From: Acidobacteriaceae bacterium TAA 166
Lineage (GTDB): Bacteria; Acidobacteriota; Terriglobia; Terriglobales; Acidobacteriaceae
Reading direction: 5' to 3'
Length of the DNA: 64,000 nt
Assembly (NCBI GenBank): GCA_000421065.1
Contig: ATWD01000001.1
Location: 1 to 64,000 of the forward strand
A program made the translations under genes and the position numbers. Numbering within the stretch: position 1 is the first letter of the stretch; every line of letters starts with the position of its first letter. A model generated the notes under the pieces. It had not been told where the DNA came from. It ran no database searches and saw nothing but the letters and a program-made list of their open reading frames with translations. Positions 8,468-16,777 of the stretch are shown here, one piece after another.

Positions 8468-9424
8468 CTACAGGGCAAACGTGCGACGGCTCGCAGATCC
8501 AAGGTGCTCAAGCAGCAAGTCCGTTGTTTCCCCAGGCTTTTCTTCAACAACGAAATGGCCGCTGTCGGCAAGGTGAACGACGCGAGGATTTGTGGTCCGA
8601 CGCATCAAGAAATCGTTCAACCATCCGTATGCCACGCCCCCGATCCCAAGAGTAGGCATCGTCAGCCGTTCTGGATAGCTACGCTGATCAATAATGTCCT
8701 GCGTGAATGTCTGGTACCAGGCATTACCCGCCCTGATGGAATCGCGTGTGTTGTATGCGGCCGCATATACAGCTCGGTCGCGTTCATCCAGGGCGTCTTC
8801 TTTTAGCAGCAGATAGTCAAAGAACCATTCCTGCAGGATATGCGCACGACCTTCAAGAAGAGCCTCGGGCATACCGCGAACCTGATTAAAGGCAAACCAC
8901 CACGTGAAGGGGTGCGCGGGATCGATCTTGTCGCCGAATGTTCCGTGCTCGGGGAGGAGGCGCATCTGAAGCACCCCTTCATCCGAAGCCGGTACGTCTA
9001 CAAGGGTAAGCGACGTAGTCGCCTCTGGATGATTGGCCGCATAGGAGTAAGCGACCTGGGAGCCGATATCGTGGCCAACAATATGTGCACTGTGATGACC
9101 CAAGCTGAGAACGAGCTCATAGACGTCCCGGGCCATATTCTTCTTGTCGTAACCGACGGCCGGCTTCTCTGAGGCGCCCATGCCGCGAATGTCCATCGAA
9201 ATAACCCGGTACTGCTTAGATAGAGCGGGCATGATCTTGCGATAGGCCCACCAGTTTTGCGGCCAGCCCGGAAGGAGGACTACGGCCTCTCCAGACCCGC
9301 CACCAACATAATGCAGCCGAGCGCCGTTCACATCCGCAAAACCGCGTTCGAAGCCCGGCAGTTCGCGGACCAAGGTATCATCGGAAACGTCAAAGTTCGA
9401 GGATGGGCTAGTCTTGAGAGTCAT
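8468..9424 (-). CDS. Epoxide-hydrolase-like alpha/beta hydrolase
   Basis: Enzyme of 318 residues. It shows the epoxide hydrolase/haloalkane dehalogenase layout: VVLLPGWPQNWWAYR (HGxP-type oxyanion segment, with Pro in place of His), DIRGMGASEKP, an aspartate nucleophile in VGHDIGSQVAYSYA, a cap region rich in Trp and Phe (HPFTWWFAF, LQEWFFDYLL) and the C-terminal His in ADSGHFVVEEKP. The Asp nucleophile and the DSGHF ending favour epoxide hydrolase over esterase. The substrate is unknown. An AraC gene on the same strand lies 128 bases upstream and is the likely regulator. No strong ribosome-binding site precedes the ATG. Confidence 0.85.
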   Translation of the reverse strand: MTLKTSPSSNFDVSDDTLVRELPGFERGFADVNGARLHYVGGGSGEAVVLLPGWPQNWWAYRKIMPALSKQYRVISMDIRGMGASEKPAVGYDKKNMARDVYELVLSLGHHSAHIVGHDIGSQVAYSYAANHPEATTSLTLVDVPASDEGVLQMRLLPEHGTFGDKIDPAHPFTWWFAFNQVRGMPEALLEGRAHILQEWFFDYLLLKEDALDERDRAVYAAAYNTRDSIRAGNAWYQTFTQDIIDQRSYPERLTMPTLGIGGVAYGWLNDFLMRRTTNPRVVHLADSGHFVVEEKPGETTDLLLEHLGSASRRTFAL

Positions 9425-9552
9425 TTTGATTTACCGGTTGCATTTTTCACAGTCCCCAAAACATATCAGCACCCCACACCGGAAGATTGATCAATACGTG
9501 CATAATTAGGCCTTTAGCGCCATTGCCATGTCGCTTCCGTTATTTTTGTTGG

Positions 9553-10461
9553 TCATGTTTTTTGCTGTCGACGCCATTCCCCCGGACTCACTCCGACATA
9601 GCGTCGGAAGATGCGGTTGAAGTGCGATTGATCGGCAAATCCACAGTTCACGCCGATCTGAGCGAGGGACATCTCCGACGTGCGGAGGGAACTCTTGGCA
9701 AGGGCGATCCGCCTCTCAAGCAACCACCTGTGAGGCGGATGTCCGGTGCTCTTTCTAAAGGCCCGGGTGAAGTGGCTAACGGAGAGTCCACATGCTAAGG
9801 CGACGCTGGAGAGAGGGATCTCCCCGTCCAGGTTAGCGCTCAGAGCCTCGGTCGCCCGCCTAAGCTGCCAAGGCTCCAGTCCTCCCCGGACCTCGCCTGG
9901 GAATCTCATGCCACCATATCGTCGGGCGAGATGGATGTGCATCGCAGAAGCAATATGGTCCACGAACAATTGATTAGCTTCCTGTGGATGGTCGATCGTC
10001 TCGAGCATGGCATAGCCGAGATGCCGAACGACGGGATCATCATAACTTTCTCCCGGGCGGAAGATCAGGTTATCAATGCGGCGAGCACCAACGTCGATGG
10101 CCACGCTGTCCAGCGCGGAGCGGGGCACATAAAAATGAATCTGGTCAAACGCGTCCACAAGGTCGGCGATTGGGTCTTCAGCAAGGTCGACAACGCTGAA
10201 CGTCCCAGCTAGCATCGCACCCGGACGCAGGGGCTTTCCCCTCATGTAGAGTTCATGCTCAAATAGATTACTTAACTTGAAGACGAGCGCATGGGAATCC
10301 TCGGGCGGGATTGGGAGGGTTCTACCGTGATTGCGTTCGGTCGAGGTTAGGCGCGTAGCGGCGAAACTCACCTTGTTTAGTCTTCTCACGACCAATCCAT
10401 CATGCGGCTCCAAACGGAACCGCTCGCAGATGCGTCGCCCATACGCTCCATCATTACTCAT
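9553..10461 (-). CDS. AraC family transcriptional regulator
   Basis: Regulator of 302 residues from the ATG at 10461, which has GGGAG five bases upstream; an earlier in-frame ATG at 10494 is less well placed. The C-terminal tandem helix-turn-helix reads LSSVALACGLSVSHFTRAFR and LAQIGVNCGFADQSHFNRIF, closing with VGVSPGEWRR. It resembles the AraC protein at 4266-5183 in this domain (same HRWLLERRIALAK-type linker). It is followed 128 bases later by the epoxide-hydrolase-like gene and is its likely regulator by position. Confidence 0.88.
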   Translation of the reverse strand: MSNDGAYGRRICERFRLEPHDGLVVRRLNKVSFAATRLTSTERNHGRTLPIPPEDSHALVFKLSNLFEHELYMRGKPLRPGAMLAGTFSVVDLAEDPIADLVDAFDQIHFYVPRSALDSVAIDVGARRIDNLIFRPGESYDDPVVRHLGYAMLETIDHPQEANQLFVDHIASAMHIHLARRYGGMRFPGEVRGGLEPWQLRRATEALSANLDGEIPLSSVALACGLSVSHFTRAFRKSTGHPPHRWLLERRIALAKSSLRTSEMSLAQIGVNCGFADQSHFNRIFRRYVGVSPGEWRRQQKT

Positions 10462-11188
10462 ACTTTCTCCCAACAAGATTTCGTTCGAGAACATTCCGTT
10501 TTAACAATTGGATGTGATTGCCAATTCATCGATACTGGAAAATTATGAAGCTGGACGAGATACAGCTATTCGAGGCCCGGCAACCCGGAATCCGGAGTGG
10601 TTTGTCAGACCCTTCTTAAGGGTCAACAGGCAGCGCTCAGGGACATAGCAGTATTTGTAAAACTTCTCGAAAAGGGAAAGATTGGCCCGCCTCCGCCTTC
10701 CGAGCAGATCGCGTAGATGCTTCTTGTAGAGGTGGGCAAAGGCGTCAGGGGTGATGATATATGGGTGTTTTCCGACCAAGTTTCTGGTGTGATCTTCTTC
10801 CGGTTGAATTAGAAGGAGGTACGGCGGAGGTGCGCGGTCTACACCAGGTCCAATCTCCCTGGGCACACCTCTGACTTGTTAGCAGCCGTGTCTGACGATC
10901 CACTGTCGAAGGTCGAACGCTGGCGCGAACTCGAAACGATGTCAAGCTTCACTCGCCCCGGTCTACAGGTCGCCTTATTGGAGTGCAACCCGTTCCCACT
11001 TGCTGAGTAGATACAGATTGCGGTTAGAAGGCGTGCACCCCGTTGAATCCGCATGGCTGCAATCGCCCACAGCGGTAAAACAGTTCAAACTGCACACATC
11101 TATTTGTAAAGAAGAGCGTAAGTCGATGACATAAGAGAACAAGGCCCTAGCGTGCAAAATCTTCGCCCCAAAACCAACTTTAACATCT
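10462..11188. other. Region without a recognised gene; contains a duplicated relic
   Basis: About 725 bases. A minus-strand open frame at 10543-10866 (107 codons) has plausible amino-acid composition but no recognised motif, and I do not call it a gene. Near 11010-11052 the minus strand encodes TPSNRNLYLL, which resembles TPNRNLHLL encoded by the minus strand near 29565-29610; the DNA is also similar there. This indicates a duplicated and decayed sequence next to the AraC gene. Confidence 0.35.
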
Positions 11189-12259
11189 TTAGTATCCAAG
11201 TTCTCGCCGGTACGCCCCGGGCGGTAGACCAAAGCGTTTACGAAAGACAGAGGTCAAATGGGACTGACTGGAAAATCCACACTCCGCCGCAATGTCGGTC
11301 AAAGTCATCTTTTTCAGTCCTAAAAGACGCGCAGCTCGTTCTAAGCGTCGATTGAGTACATACTCATGCGGTCTCAGGCCCGTTTGAGCGTGAAACCACC
11401 GCAAGAAATAAGCCCGACTGTACCCACATTCATCCGCTAGACACTTTAGGGTCAATTGTCGTCCGAGTTCCGCGTCAACTCGCTCTTTCACCCGATCTAG
11501 TTTGGCGTCTCGCGGAAGGCGTCTCAATGTCGTTGAACCGCCGAGTCCGGCTGAGGTTAGCTTTAGGACCCTAATTACGAACGCACAAGCCAAGGAGTCG
11601 ATGTATAGTTGCTGTTTCACGCTCTGTGCCTCAAGCTCTGCCAAGAAGAGGTTGAATATATCCTGGAGTTGCGCATCCTGTTTGTTTGTAATGATGCCCA
11701 TATCGCTTGATATAGAGCCTTTCATTTCTCTCGCGATTTGCGTGACGAAGTCCGAATCGAACGCACAATAGGCGAATTCCGATTGAGTGAGAAGTCTTAT
11801 TTCAGGAACCGGTCCAGGTGGAAACACTGAAATGGCCCCATACGTCACTCGATTTGAAGCAAATGCCCCTGTTCCATCTTTGTACTCATAGTGGGAACTG
11901 GCGGAGCGTAGCATGATCGCAACCGGTCCGTCTAAAACAGCCCCTCTGGGCAATCCGGGCATATTGATATGCTGCTCGACCGAAATGCAATTCCAGCCCA
12001 ATAGCCTGCTGGATCGAAGGACTTTCGGAGACGGAGTGGCGGCTACTGCAATAGTCGAATGTAGAGCTTGATATCGCATTATTCCGGAAGCGTTTAGCTC
12101 AGCTTCCCCGGGATATCGTTTCATGCTTGGAGTCATCCGCCCTCTTACGCTCTTCGTGGTGCTGATCTCAAAGTTCGGATGATTCGTGAGATATAAATCA
12201 TCCAGTCCCGTTCTCTGCAAGTCTGACGCGTTGATCTCTCTCTGGCTCGGTGCGGCCAT
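11189..12259 (-). CDS. AraC family transcriptional regulator (cupin-like sensor half)
   Basis: Regulator of 356 residues. The N-terminal 230 residues form the sensor half, with a region like AraC-binding-domain proteins (GAISVFPPGPVPEI, FAYCAFDSDFVTQIAREM). The C-terminal domain reads LKCLADECGYSRAYFLRWF, RPHEYVLNRRLERAARLL and LTDIAAECGFSSQSHLTSVF, ending PGAYRREL. GAAGG precedes the ATG. A decayed paralogue of its C-terminal half lies at 31385-31960, about 175 bases after the DUF418 gene. The 29-bp element 16 bases upstream of its ATG recurs in front of that same DUF418 gene, suggesting autoregulation and a common regulon. Confidence 0.88.
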   Translation of the reverse strand: MAAPSQREINASDLQRTGLDDLYLTNHPNFEISTTKSVRGRMTPSMKRYPGEAELNASGIMRYQALHSTIAVAATPSPKVLRSSRLLGWNCISVEQHINMPGLPRGAVLDGPVAIMLRSASSHYEYKDGTGAFASNRVTYGAISVFPPGPVPEIRLLTQSEFAYCAFDSDFVTQIAREMKGSISSDMGIITNKQDAQLQDIFNLFLAELEAQSVKQQLYIDSLACAFVIRVLKLTSAGLGGSTTLRRLPRDAKLDRVKERVDAELGRQLTLKCLADECGYSRAYFLRWFHAQTGLRPHEYVLNRRLERAARLLGLKKMTLTDIAAECGFSSQSHLTSVFRKRFGLPPGAYRRELGY

Positions 12260-12274
12260 CGGCCTTCGCCAATA

Positions 12275-12303
12275 TTGCTAAATATATCAATTTTGCCGAA
12301 TAT
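12275..12303 (-). promoter_or_regulatory. 29-bp element before the AraC gene, repeated at 29733-29761
   Basis: Read towards the gene, the element is ATATTCGGCA, three variable-rich bases, TTGATATATT, one variable base, AGCAA. It ends 16 bases before the AraC start codon. It matches the copy at 29733-29761 in 26 of 29 positions and both copies face their downstream gene. A site this close to the start codon fits an autoregulatory operator or promoter core. Confidence 0.5.
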
Positions 12304-12770
12304 TATCTATGGCGAAGATCGTGAACAGTTACAAGTAGAGAGCCAGATATGCTGAGCCAGCAATCGTGGTGTCTGGCTTGTCCCATCGGGGTGGGCTACT
12401 CTTTCGGCCTACTACACCAAGCATCTCCGGCAAACTTCTAGCCGTCCTCACCTGAACATACGGCCCTCGGCATTGGCTGGTAGCGTTACGGGGATGCGGG
12501 TCTCAGTGCGTTCTCCGAGCGGTAAGATCTCTCGATCCGTTATGGAGGTTATCCTCCAAGCAGAAGTTCCTGTGACGCGACTCCTGGTAGGTGACGCTAT
12601 CTTCGAAGTGACTTCTATCGTCTCGCGAGTTCAGTGGCGTCGAGCGTCAGACAATATAACTATGGCAACAGAGCAAGCCAGTATGCCTCTCTCTATATAT
12701 CGAGGCATACTGCCCTTTTAGGTTCCCGCACTGCTTATGATCAAGTACTCCAGTTATATCTTGGTCTGCT
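12304..12770. other. Intergenic region before the IS3 relic
   Basis: About 470 bases with no recognised gene. An 82-codon + strand open frame (12473-12721) has no motif. The right part holds the hairpin 12679-12712. Confidence 0.35.
12679..12712 (+). terminator. Hairpin followed by CCCTTTTA
   Basis: Perfect 11-bp inverted repeat CAGTATGCCTC/GAGGCATACTG with a 12-base loop, followed on the + strand by CCCTTTTA. It is terminator-like, but no intact gene ends just before it on that strand; it may belong to lost sequence. Confidence 0.4.
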
Positions 12771-12782
12771 CGGCTTGCTTTT

Positions 12783-13145
12783 GTGCCAGTGAATAAGAGA
12801 AACACTGGACAAGGAGATCAAGATGGCCCGAGCAAGCGGTATCAGCCGGAGCAGGCAGTAAACCTGCTGAGACAGATTGAAGCGGCTGTGGCGAACGGGA
12901 AGACGACGGCACAGGCGTGCAAGGAAGCCGAGATTGTGGAGCAGACGTATTTCCGCTGGCGCAAGGAGTATGGCAGGTTGCAGATCGACCAAGCGAAGCG
13001 ACTGAAGGAGCTTGAGCAGGAGAACTCCAAGCTGAAGCGGTTGGTGGCGAACCTAAGCCTGGATAACCTTGTGCTGAAGGACATCGCCTCGGGAAATGTA
13101 TGGTCCGCTCCGTTTTTGCAAGCGCAGTTTGCTTTTGACACATAG
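12783..13145 (+). pseudogene. IS3-family orfA (3' end replaced)
   Basis: Encodes the helix-turn-helix protein of an IS3-family transposase: RYQPEQAVNLLRQIEAAVAN, TAQACKEAEIVEQTYFRWRKEYG, then the leucine zipper LKELEQENSKLKRLVANLSL. It breaks at KDIASGN (about 13099), where an intact orfA would end within a residue or two; the remaining 15 codons come from the inserted IS110-derived segment. It cannot give a transposase because orfB is broken. Confidence 0.75.
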
Positions 13146-13341
13146 CGGTTTGCATAAATGTATCCGGCCTCTCGCGAGTTGGCCGCTTTTGGTGACCAGG
13201 CCATGATGAGATCTGCGCATGCTGTTCCCAATAACTTGGGTCGGTCTTGAACAAGACCGGTTACCCCGAGCGGGTTTACAGCGTGCCGATCCACCGTTGT
13301 GCCATCTGTTCTCTGAGCAGCAAACTTGGGAAAAGCTTGTG

Positions 13342-13478
13342 TCAGACCTCCGCCCAGCCATAGATCTCTTCGGGCTTGGTGAGAATCTTCCAGGCGACTC
13401 GGGCGATCTTGTTAGCCAGTGCGACGATAACCTTATTGCGATGCATGCGTTGTTCAAGCTTGGTGATCGGAACGCTGG
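13342..13478 (-). pseudogene. IS110-family transposase, C-terminal fragment
   Basis: The minus strand encodes MHRNKVIVALANKIARVAWK followed by ILTKPEEIYGWAEV and a TGA at 13342. This matches the C-terminus of IS110-type (DEDD) transposases, where RxxxNKVVVALANKxARIAW is characteristic. The sequence beyond it to about 13100 is probably the non-coding end of that element. It lies inside the IS3 relic in the opposite orientation, so it inserted there or was joined by deletion. Confidence 0.7.
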
Positions 13479-13897
13479 CCGATGTCATGGTGATGAAGGG
13501 AGTACCGGATCATCTTCGATCGGACAACGGTCCGGAGTTCGTCGCCAAAGACCTGTGCAAATGGCTTGCCTACACTGGTGCAAAGACTCTGTACATCGAA
13601 CCCGACTCTCCCTGGGAGAATGGCTACTGCGAATCGTTCAACCCGAAACTTTGAGATGAATTCCTCAACGGCGAGCTCTTCTACTCGATAAAAGAACTGC
13701 GTGTGCTGGCCGAGCGCTGGCGTGTCCACTACAACGTCGTCAGACCACACTCTTCGCTGGGCTACAGACCACCAGCACCAGAGGCATGGCTGACTTCGAC
13801 CACTCGGCAGCAAGGGGAGCCAGTCGCTTCGCTCCCGGCTCCCCTTGCTGCCATGCGCTGCATCGATCTGATCCCAGAGATCAATGCGCTACACTAA
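13479..13897 (+). pseudogene. IS3-family orfB, C-terminal half with nonsense codon
   Basis: Integrase-core remnant. It shows MVMKGVPDHLRSDNGPEFVA (second catalytic Asp in the SDNGPEF motif) and IEPDSPWENGYCESFNPKL (catalytic Glu), then a TGA at 13652-13654 where Arg would be expected (NPKL-stop-DEFLNGELFY), and the closing VHYNVVRPHSSLGYRPPAPE. The N-terminal part with the first catalytic Asp is absent. Definitely non-functional. Confidence 0.8.
13806..13852 (+). repeat. 16-bp inverted repeat near the IS3 end
   Basis: Perfect inverted repeat, arms GGCAGCAAGGGGAGCC and its complement, separated by 15 bases. It lies in the last codons of orfB and may be a transcription terminator or a structural part of this IS group. 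Confidence 0.5.
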
Positions 13898-14008
13898 CTC
13901 CTCACCGGTACAAAACAAGCCAGTAAATTCTCGGTGTGCCGATTGGCCTTTGATTCAGACCATATTCAATAGATTCTGGCCAAGTCGTACGTCGAATAGA
14001 TTCGGCAT

Positions 14009-14779
14009 TCAGGGAAGTTGAACCCCGGAATAGAGCTTGCAAGCCTCCAGTAATTCATCTTGGCAGCGCCTGTCATGTGTCACCGGAGCAGGAGGGCGAA
14101 GCAGACCGTGATAAAAGTATTGCCCGGTAACTTTCGCACCGGGCTCCTCACTTACAGCTAGCCACGCCTGAGTACGATACGCCAGATCCAGATCGTCTGG
14201 CGCTGATGGTCCGCCCATCTTTGTGGCAACCCACCCCGGTTCAAGCGCGTTGCTGAGCACATCCGGCCAAAGTCGGGCAACGGCGAAACCGAGCAGTACG
14301 TTGTGCAATTTGCTGTCCGAATATGCCTGTGTTCCATCCCAGCGGCGTTTTTCCCAAAGAAGGTCTTGCAAACTGCCATCGCCGTCTAAGTGGAGCTTTG
14401 AGCTCACGTAGACGAGTCTCTTAGGTTTGCGGATCAGTGCCGTCAATATGTACGGCGCCAGCGTGTTGATCGCAAACACGTGCGCAAGACCATCCTTCGT
14501 AATCTTTCGAGCCGGTTCTCGATAGCCTACAGCCGCATTGTGTATTACCGCATCGAAAAAACCCAGTTTATTCACCTGGTCGGCGACGCTCTTCGTTTGG
14601 GCAATGCTTGAGAGATCCCCGATTACAACTGCCTCGGCAGAAGGAAGGGTGGCAAGCGCCTGTTCGCCTCTCTCATTGTTCCGAGCGTGTAGAACGACTG
14701 CATGCCCCTGCTTCAATAAGAGTTCAGCTGCCATAAGGCCAAGCCCGTCCGATGAACCTGTAATAATGACTCTTGCCAT
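14009..14779 (-). CDS. Short-chain dehydrogenase/reductase (SDR)
   Basis: Cytoplasmic NAD(P)-dependent reductase of 256 residues. It has the nucleotide-binding TGSSDGLG (residues 7-14), HNAAVG, the Ser in VYVSSKLH and the catalytic YSDSK (Tyr and Lys, residues about 159-163). The layout is close to retinol-dehydrogenase/WW-domain-oxidoreductase-like SDRs; the substrate is unknown. AAGGAG precedes the ATG. It is the last of three NAD(P)-binding reductase genes on this strand and lies 140 bases after the second, so co-transcription is possible. Confidence 0.87.
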   Translation of the reverse strand: MARVIITGSSDGLGLMAAELLLKQGHAVVLHARNNERGEQALATLPSAEAVVIGDLSSIAQTKSVADQVNKLGFFDAVIHNAAVGYREPARKITKDGLAHVFAINTLAPYILTALIRKPKRLVYVSSKLHLDGDGSLQDLLWEKRRWDGTQAYSDSKLHNVLLGFAVARLWPDVLSNALEPGWVATKMGGPSAPDDLDLAYRTQAWLAVSEEPGAKVTGQYFYHGLLRPPAPVTHDRRCQDELLEACKLYSGVQLP

Positions 14780-14918
14780 CTGATTGTCTCCTTCGGCCGC
14801 ATGTGCGGATCTATGGTGGCAGCCAACACTGCAAGCCCTATATCGGGCTATGCAGTATCCGTCACCCCCTGTCCATTTGTTCGCCTACGATGCGTTCTCT
14901 CAATTCAGGTCAACAGTG

Positions 14919-15677
14919 TTACCAAGGGATAGTCTCTCCGAAGTGCATGAACTTCCCTGTTGGACCATTTTCGTCAAGAAGTGCGAGTGCTGCACTCGTT
15001 TTTCCGCCCTCACTCAACTCCAAGGTGGCATTGCTTCCCCCAAGGTCAGTCTTGACCCAGCCCGGATGAGCTGAATTTACTTTGATGGGCGTATCACGGA
15101 GGGCATGTGCGAGGTAGATCGTGAATGCGTTCAATGCGGTTTTGGAGCTTCCGTAGGCGAAGGATTTGTATTCGGAGACAAGCGGCGACTGCGGGTCGGC
15201 ATGGAGTGTCAGCGAGCCGAGAATGCTCGATACGTTAACGATGCGGCCAGCCTGCGACAAACGAAGCAGAGGCAAGAGAGTAAGGGTCAGATCATAGACG
15301 TTGAAGAAGTTTACGTCATAGGTCTCTCGCAATCCTTCGATCCCGACAGTTAGCACGGTGTTGTGCGGACCGAGATCCGATGCATTCCCCTCGAGCGTGA
15401 ATGCTGCATTGTTCACAAGAATGTCGAGTCGGCCATACCGAGTCTTCAGATACTCATAAAGCAGACCGTGATCCCCTTTGTTCACCAAGTCGAACTTGAT
15501 CGCTTCCGCATCGATTCCCTGATTACGCAACTCGCTAGCTGCATGGTCACCGGCGGTTGGGTTTCTCGATCCCATGACGACTTTAACGCCTGCCAGACCA
15601 AGCTCACGTGCCGTTTCCAGCCCCAAGCCTCTGTTCGCGCCCGAGATAAATGCAATTTTCTGACCGTTGTTGCTCAT
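14919..15677 (-). CDS. Short-chain dehydrogenase/reductase (SDR)
   Basis: NAD(P)-dependent reductase of 252 residues of the carbonyl-reductase-like classical SDR group: SGANRGLGLETAREL (residues 10-24), LVNNAA, INVSSILGSL-type Ser segment (IVNVSS), YGSSK catalytic Tyr/Lys and PGWVKTDLGG. GAGGAC precedes the ATG. It sits 57 bases after the NmrA-like gene. The three neighbouring reductases suggest handling of reactive carbonyls or quinones, but this is inference from context. Confidence 0.87.
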   Translation of the reverse strand: MSNNGQKIAFISGANRGLGLETARELGLAGVKVVMGSRNPTAGDHAASELRNQGIDAEAIKFDLVNKGDHGLLYEYLKTRYGRLDILVNNAAFTLEGNASDLGPHNTVLTVGIEGLRETYDVNFFNVYDLTLTLLPLLRLSQAGRIVNVSSILGSLTLHADPQSPLVSEYKSFAYGSSKTALNAFTIYLAHALRDTPIKVNSAHPGWVKTDLGGSNATLELSEGGKTSAALALLDENGPTGKFMHFGETIPW

Positions 15678-15733
15678 AACAGTGTCCTCATTTCTAGTTT
15701 TTGAAGCGTTTGGACTCGTCCACTTGACGAGCC

Positions 15734-16606
15734 TCAGCGACGTTCCGTTTTAGCGAGAAACGACCTGATGACAGTCTCGAAGGAGGTTGTTCCCTTACGG
15801 GTGTGCGCCTCCCCACTTTCGAAATCAATCCATCCCTCGTTGAACCCGTCCAACATCTGGATACGAGGTGCCGGGTTCTTCATCCCCGTAGAAGCGAATA
15901 CGGATTCCCACGCATTACGCGGCACGTCGTGCAGTTGCACACTATGGCCAAGAATCTCAGCAAGGGTCGAGGCGATCTCGCGAGGGCTGAGTCGCTTCGC
16001 TCCTTCGAGCTCGACGATCCTCTGTCCGGGCCACGTCTCGAGCAAGAGCTCGGCAGCGGTTTGACCAACATCGGCGGTCGCCACCATCGGGAGTGGCTTG
16101 TCGCCCGGTTGAAGAAAGTTGGAGATGACTCCCGTTTCCTGCGCATTCCCGAGTTGCCAGATGTAGTTCTCCATGAACCAGCCGGGCCTCAAAAATACGA
16201 GTGGCGTCGCTAGGGTGCCGAGTTCATGCTCCAGCAGATGAAGTTGGCTCAGCAGGTTGGGCTTTTCTGATTGGGCCCCGATTGAGGACAATGCAACGAT
16301 ACGCTGCGGGTTGGCATTATCGAGCGCCCAGCGGATCGAGTGAACAATCGACCTTACTTCTTTGAAATCCGGCGAAGGATCAAAGTTTGGCGGCAGCATC
16401 ACGAAGACCCCTTCAGTGTCAGCGAACGCAGCCACCAATGCGTACGGCGAATTGAGATCGGCGACTGCAATCTCACAGCCTAGTGCTTTCCAAGGTTCGC
16501 CTTTTTCCTCATCACGCACGACTGCGCGGACGGTTTTTCCTTTCGCGAGGAGCGTGTGGGCCACCGCACCTCCGACCTGACCCGATACACCGACGACAGC
16601 AAACAT
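15734..16606 (-). CDS. NmrA-like NAD(P)-binding protein
   Basis: Atypical SDR of 290 residues. The N-terminus has MFAVVGVSGQVGGAVAHTLL (GxxGxxG dinucleotide-binding fold), followed by VRAVVRDEEKG and VALSSIGAQ, with FLRPGWFMENY in the middle, as in NmrA/QorB-like proteins that bind NAD(P) and act either as redox sensors or quinone reductases. The start at 16606 is chosen because GGAGG lies seven bases upstream; an in-frame ATG at 16627 lacks a site. It is the first of three reductase genes and follows the efflux operon by 172 bases on the same strand. Confidence 0.85.
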   Translation of the reverse strand: MFAVVGVSGQVGGAVAHTLLAKGKTVRAVVRDEEKGEPWKALGCEIAVADLNSPYALVAAFADTEGVFVMLPPNFDPSPDFKEVRSIVHSIRWALDNANPQRIVALSSIGAQSEKPNLLSQLHLLEHELGTLATPLVFLRPGWFMENYIWQLGNAQETGVISNFLQPGDKPLPMVATADVGQTAAELLLETWPGQRIVELEGAKRLSPREIASTLAEILGHSVQLHDVPRNAWESVFASTGMKNPAPRIQMLDGFNEGWIDFESGEAHTRKGTTSFETVIRSFLAKTERR

Positions 16607-16777
16607 CTTTTGACCTCCGTTGAACATCTCGTACTCGTATGTGATGTCTCAAACATTGATGCAATGCAAACCCATGTGTCATTTCACGAATGACACGTAG
16701 TCATCAATGAAGAAGACTCGAGCGAACGCTTCCTGCCGAAGCAGATTCAGGCGTTCGACATGCGACTTTTGCACCTG

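Larger units (their letters stand above)
12771..13916 (+). mobile_element. Dead IS3-family element interrupted by an IS110-family fragment
   Basis: The ends form an imperfect inverted repeat: TTTTGTGCCAGTGA near 12779 against TCACCGGTACAAAA near 13902. Inside are the start of orfA (12783), an unrelated IS110-family tail (about 13100-13478, opposite strand) and the C-terminal part of orfB (13479-13897) with a nonsense codon. The middle of the element, including the start of orfB, is gone. A further copy of its right end is found at 55805-55840. Confidence 0.75.

Noticed and set aside
10543..10866. A 107-codon minus-strand open frame as a gene
   Set aside because: No motif, no convincing ribosome-binding site and a neighbourhood of relics; composition alone is not enough.
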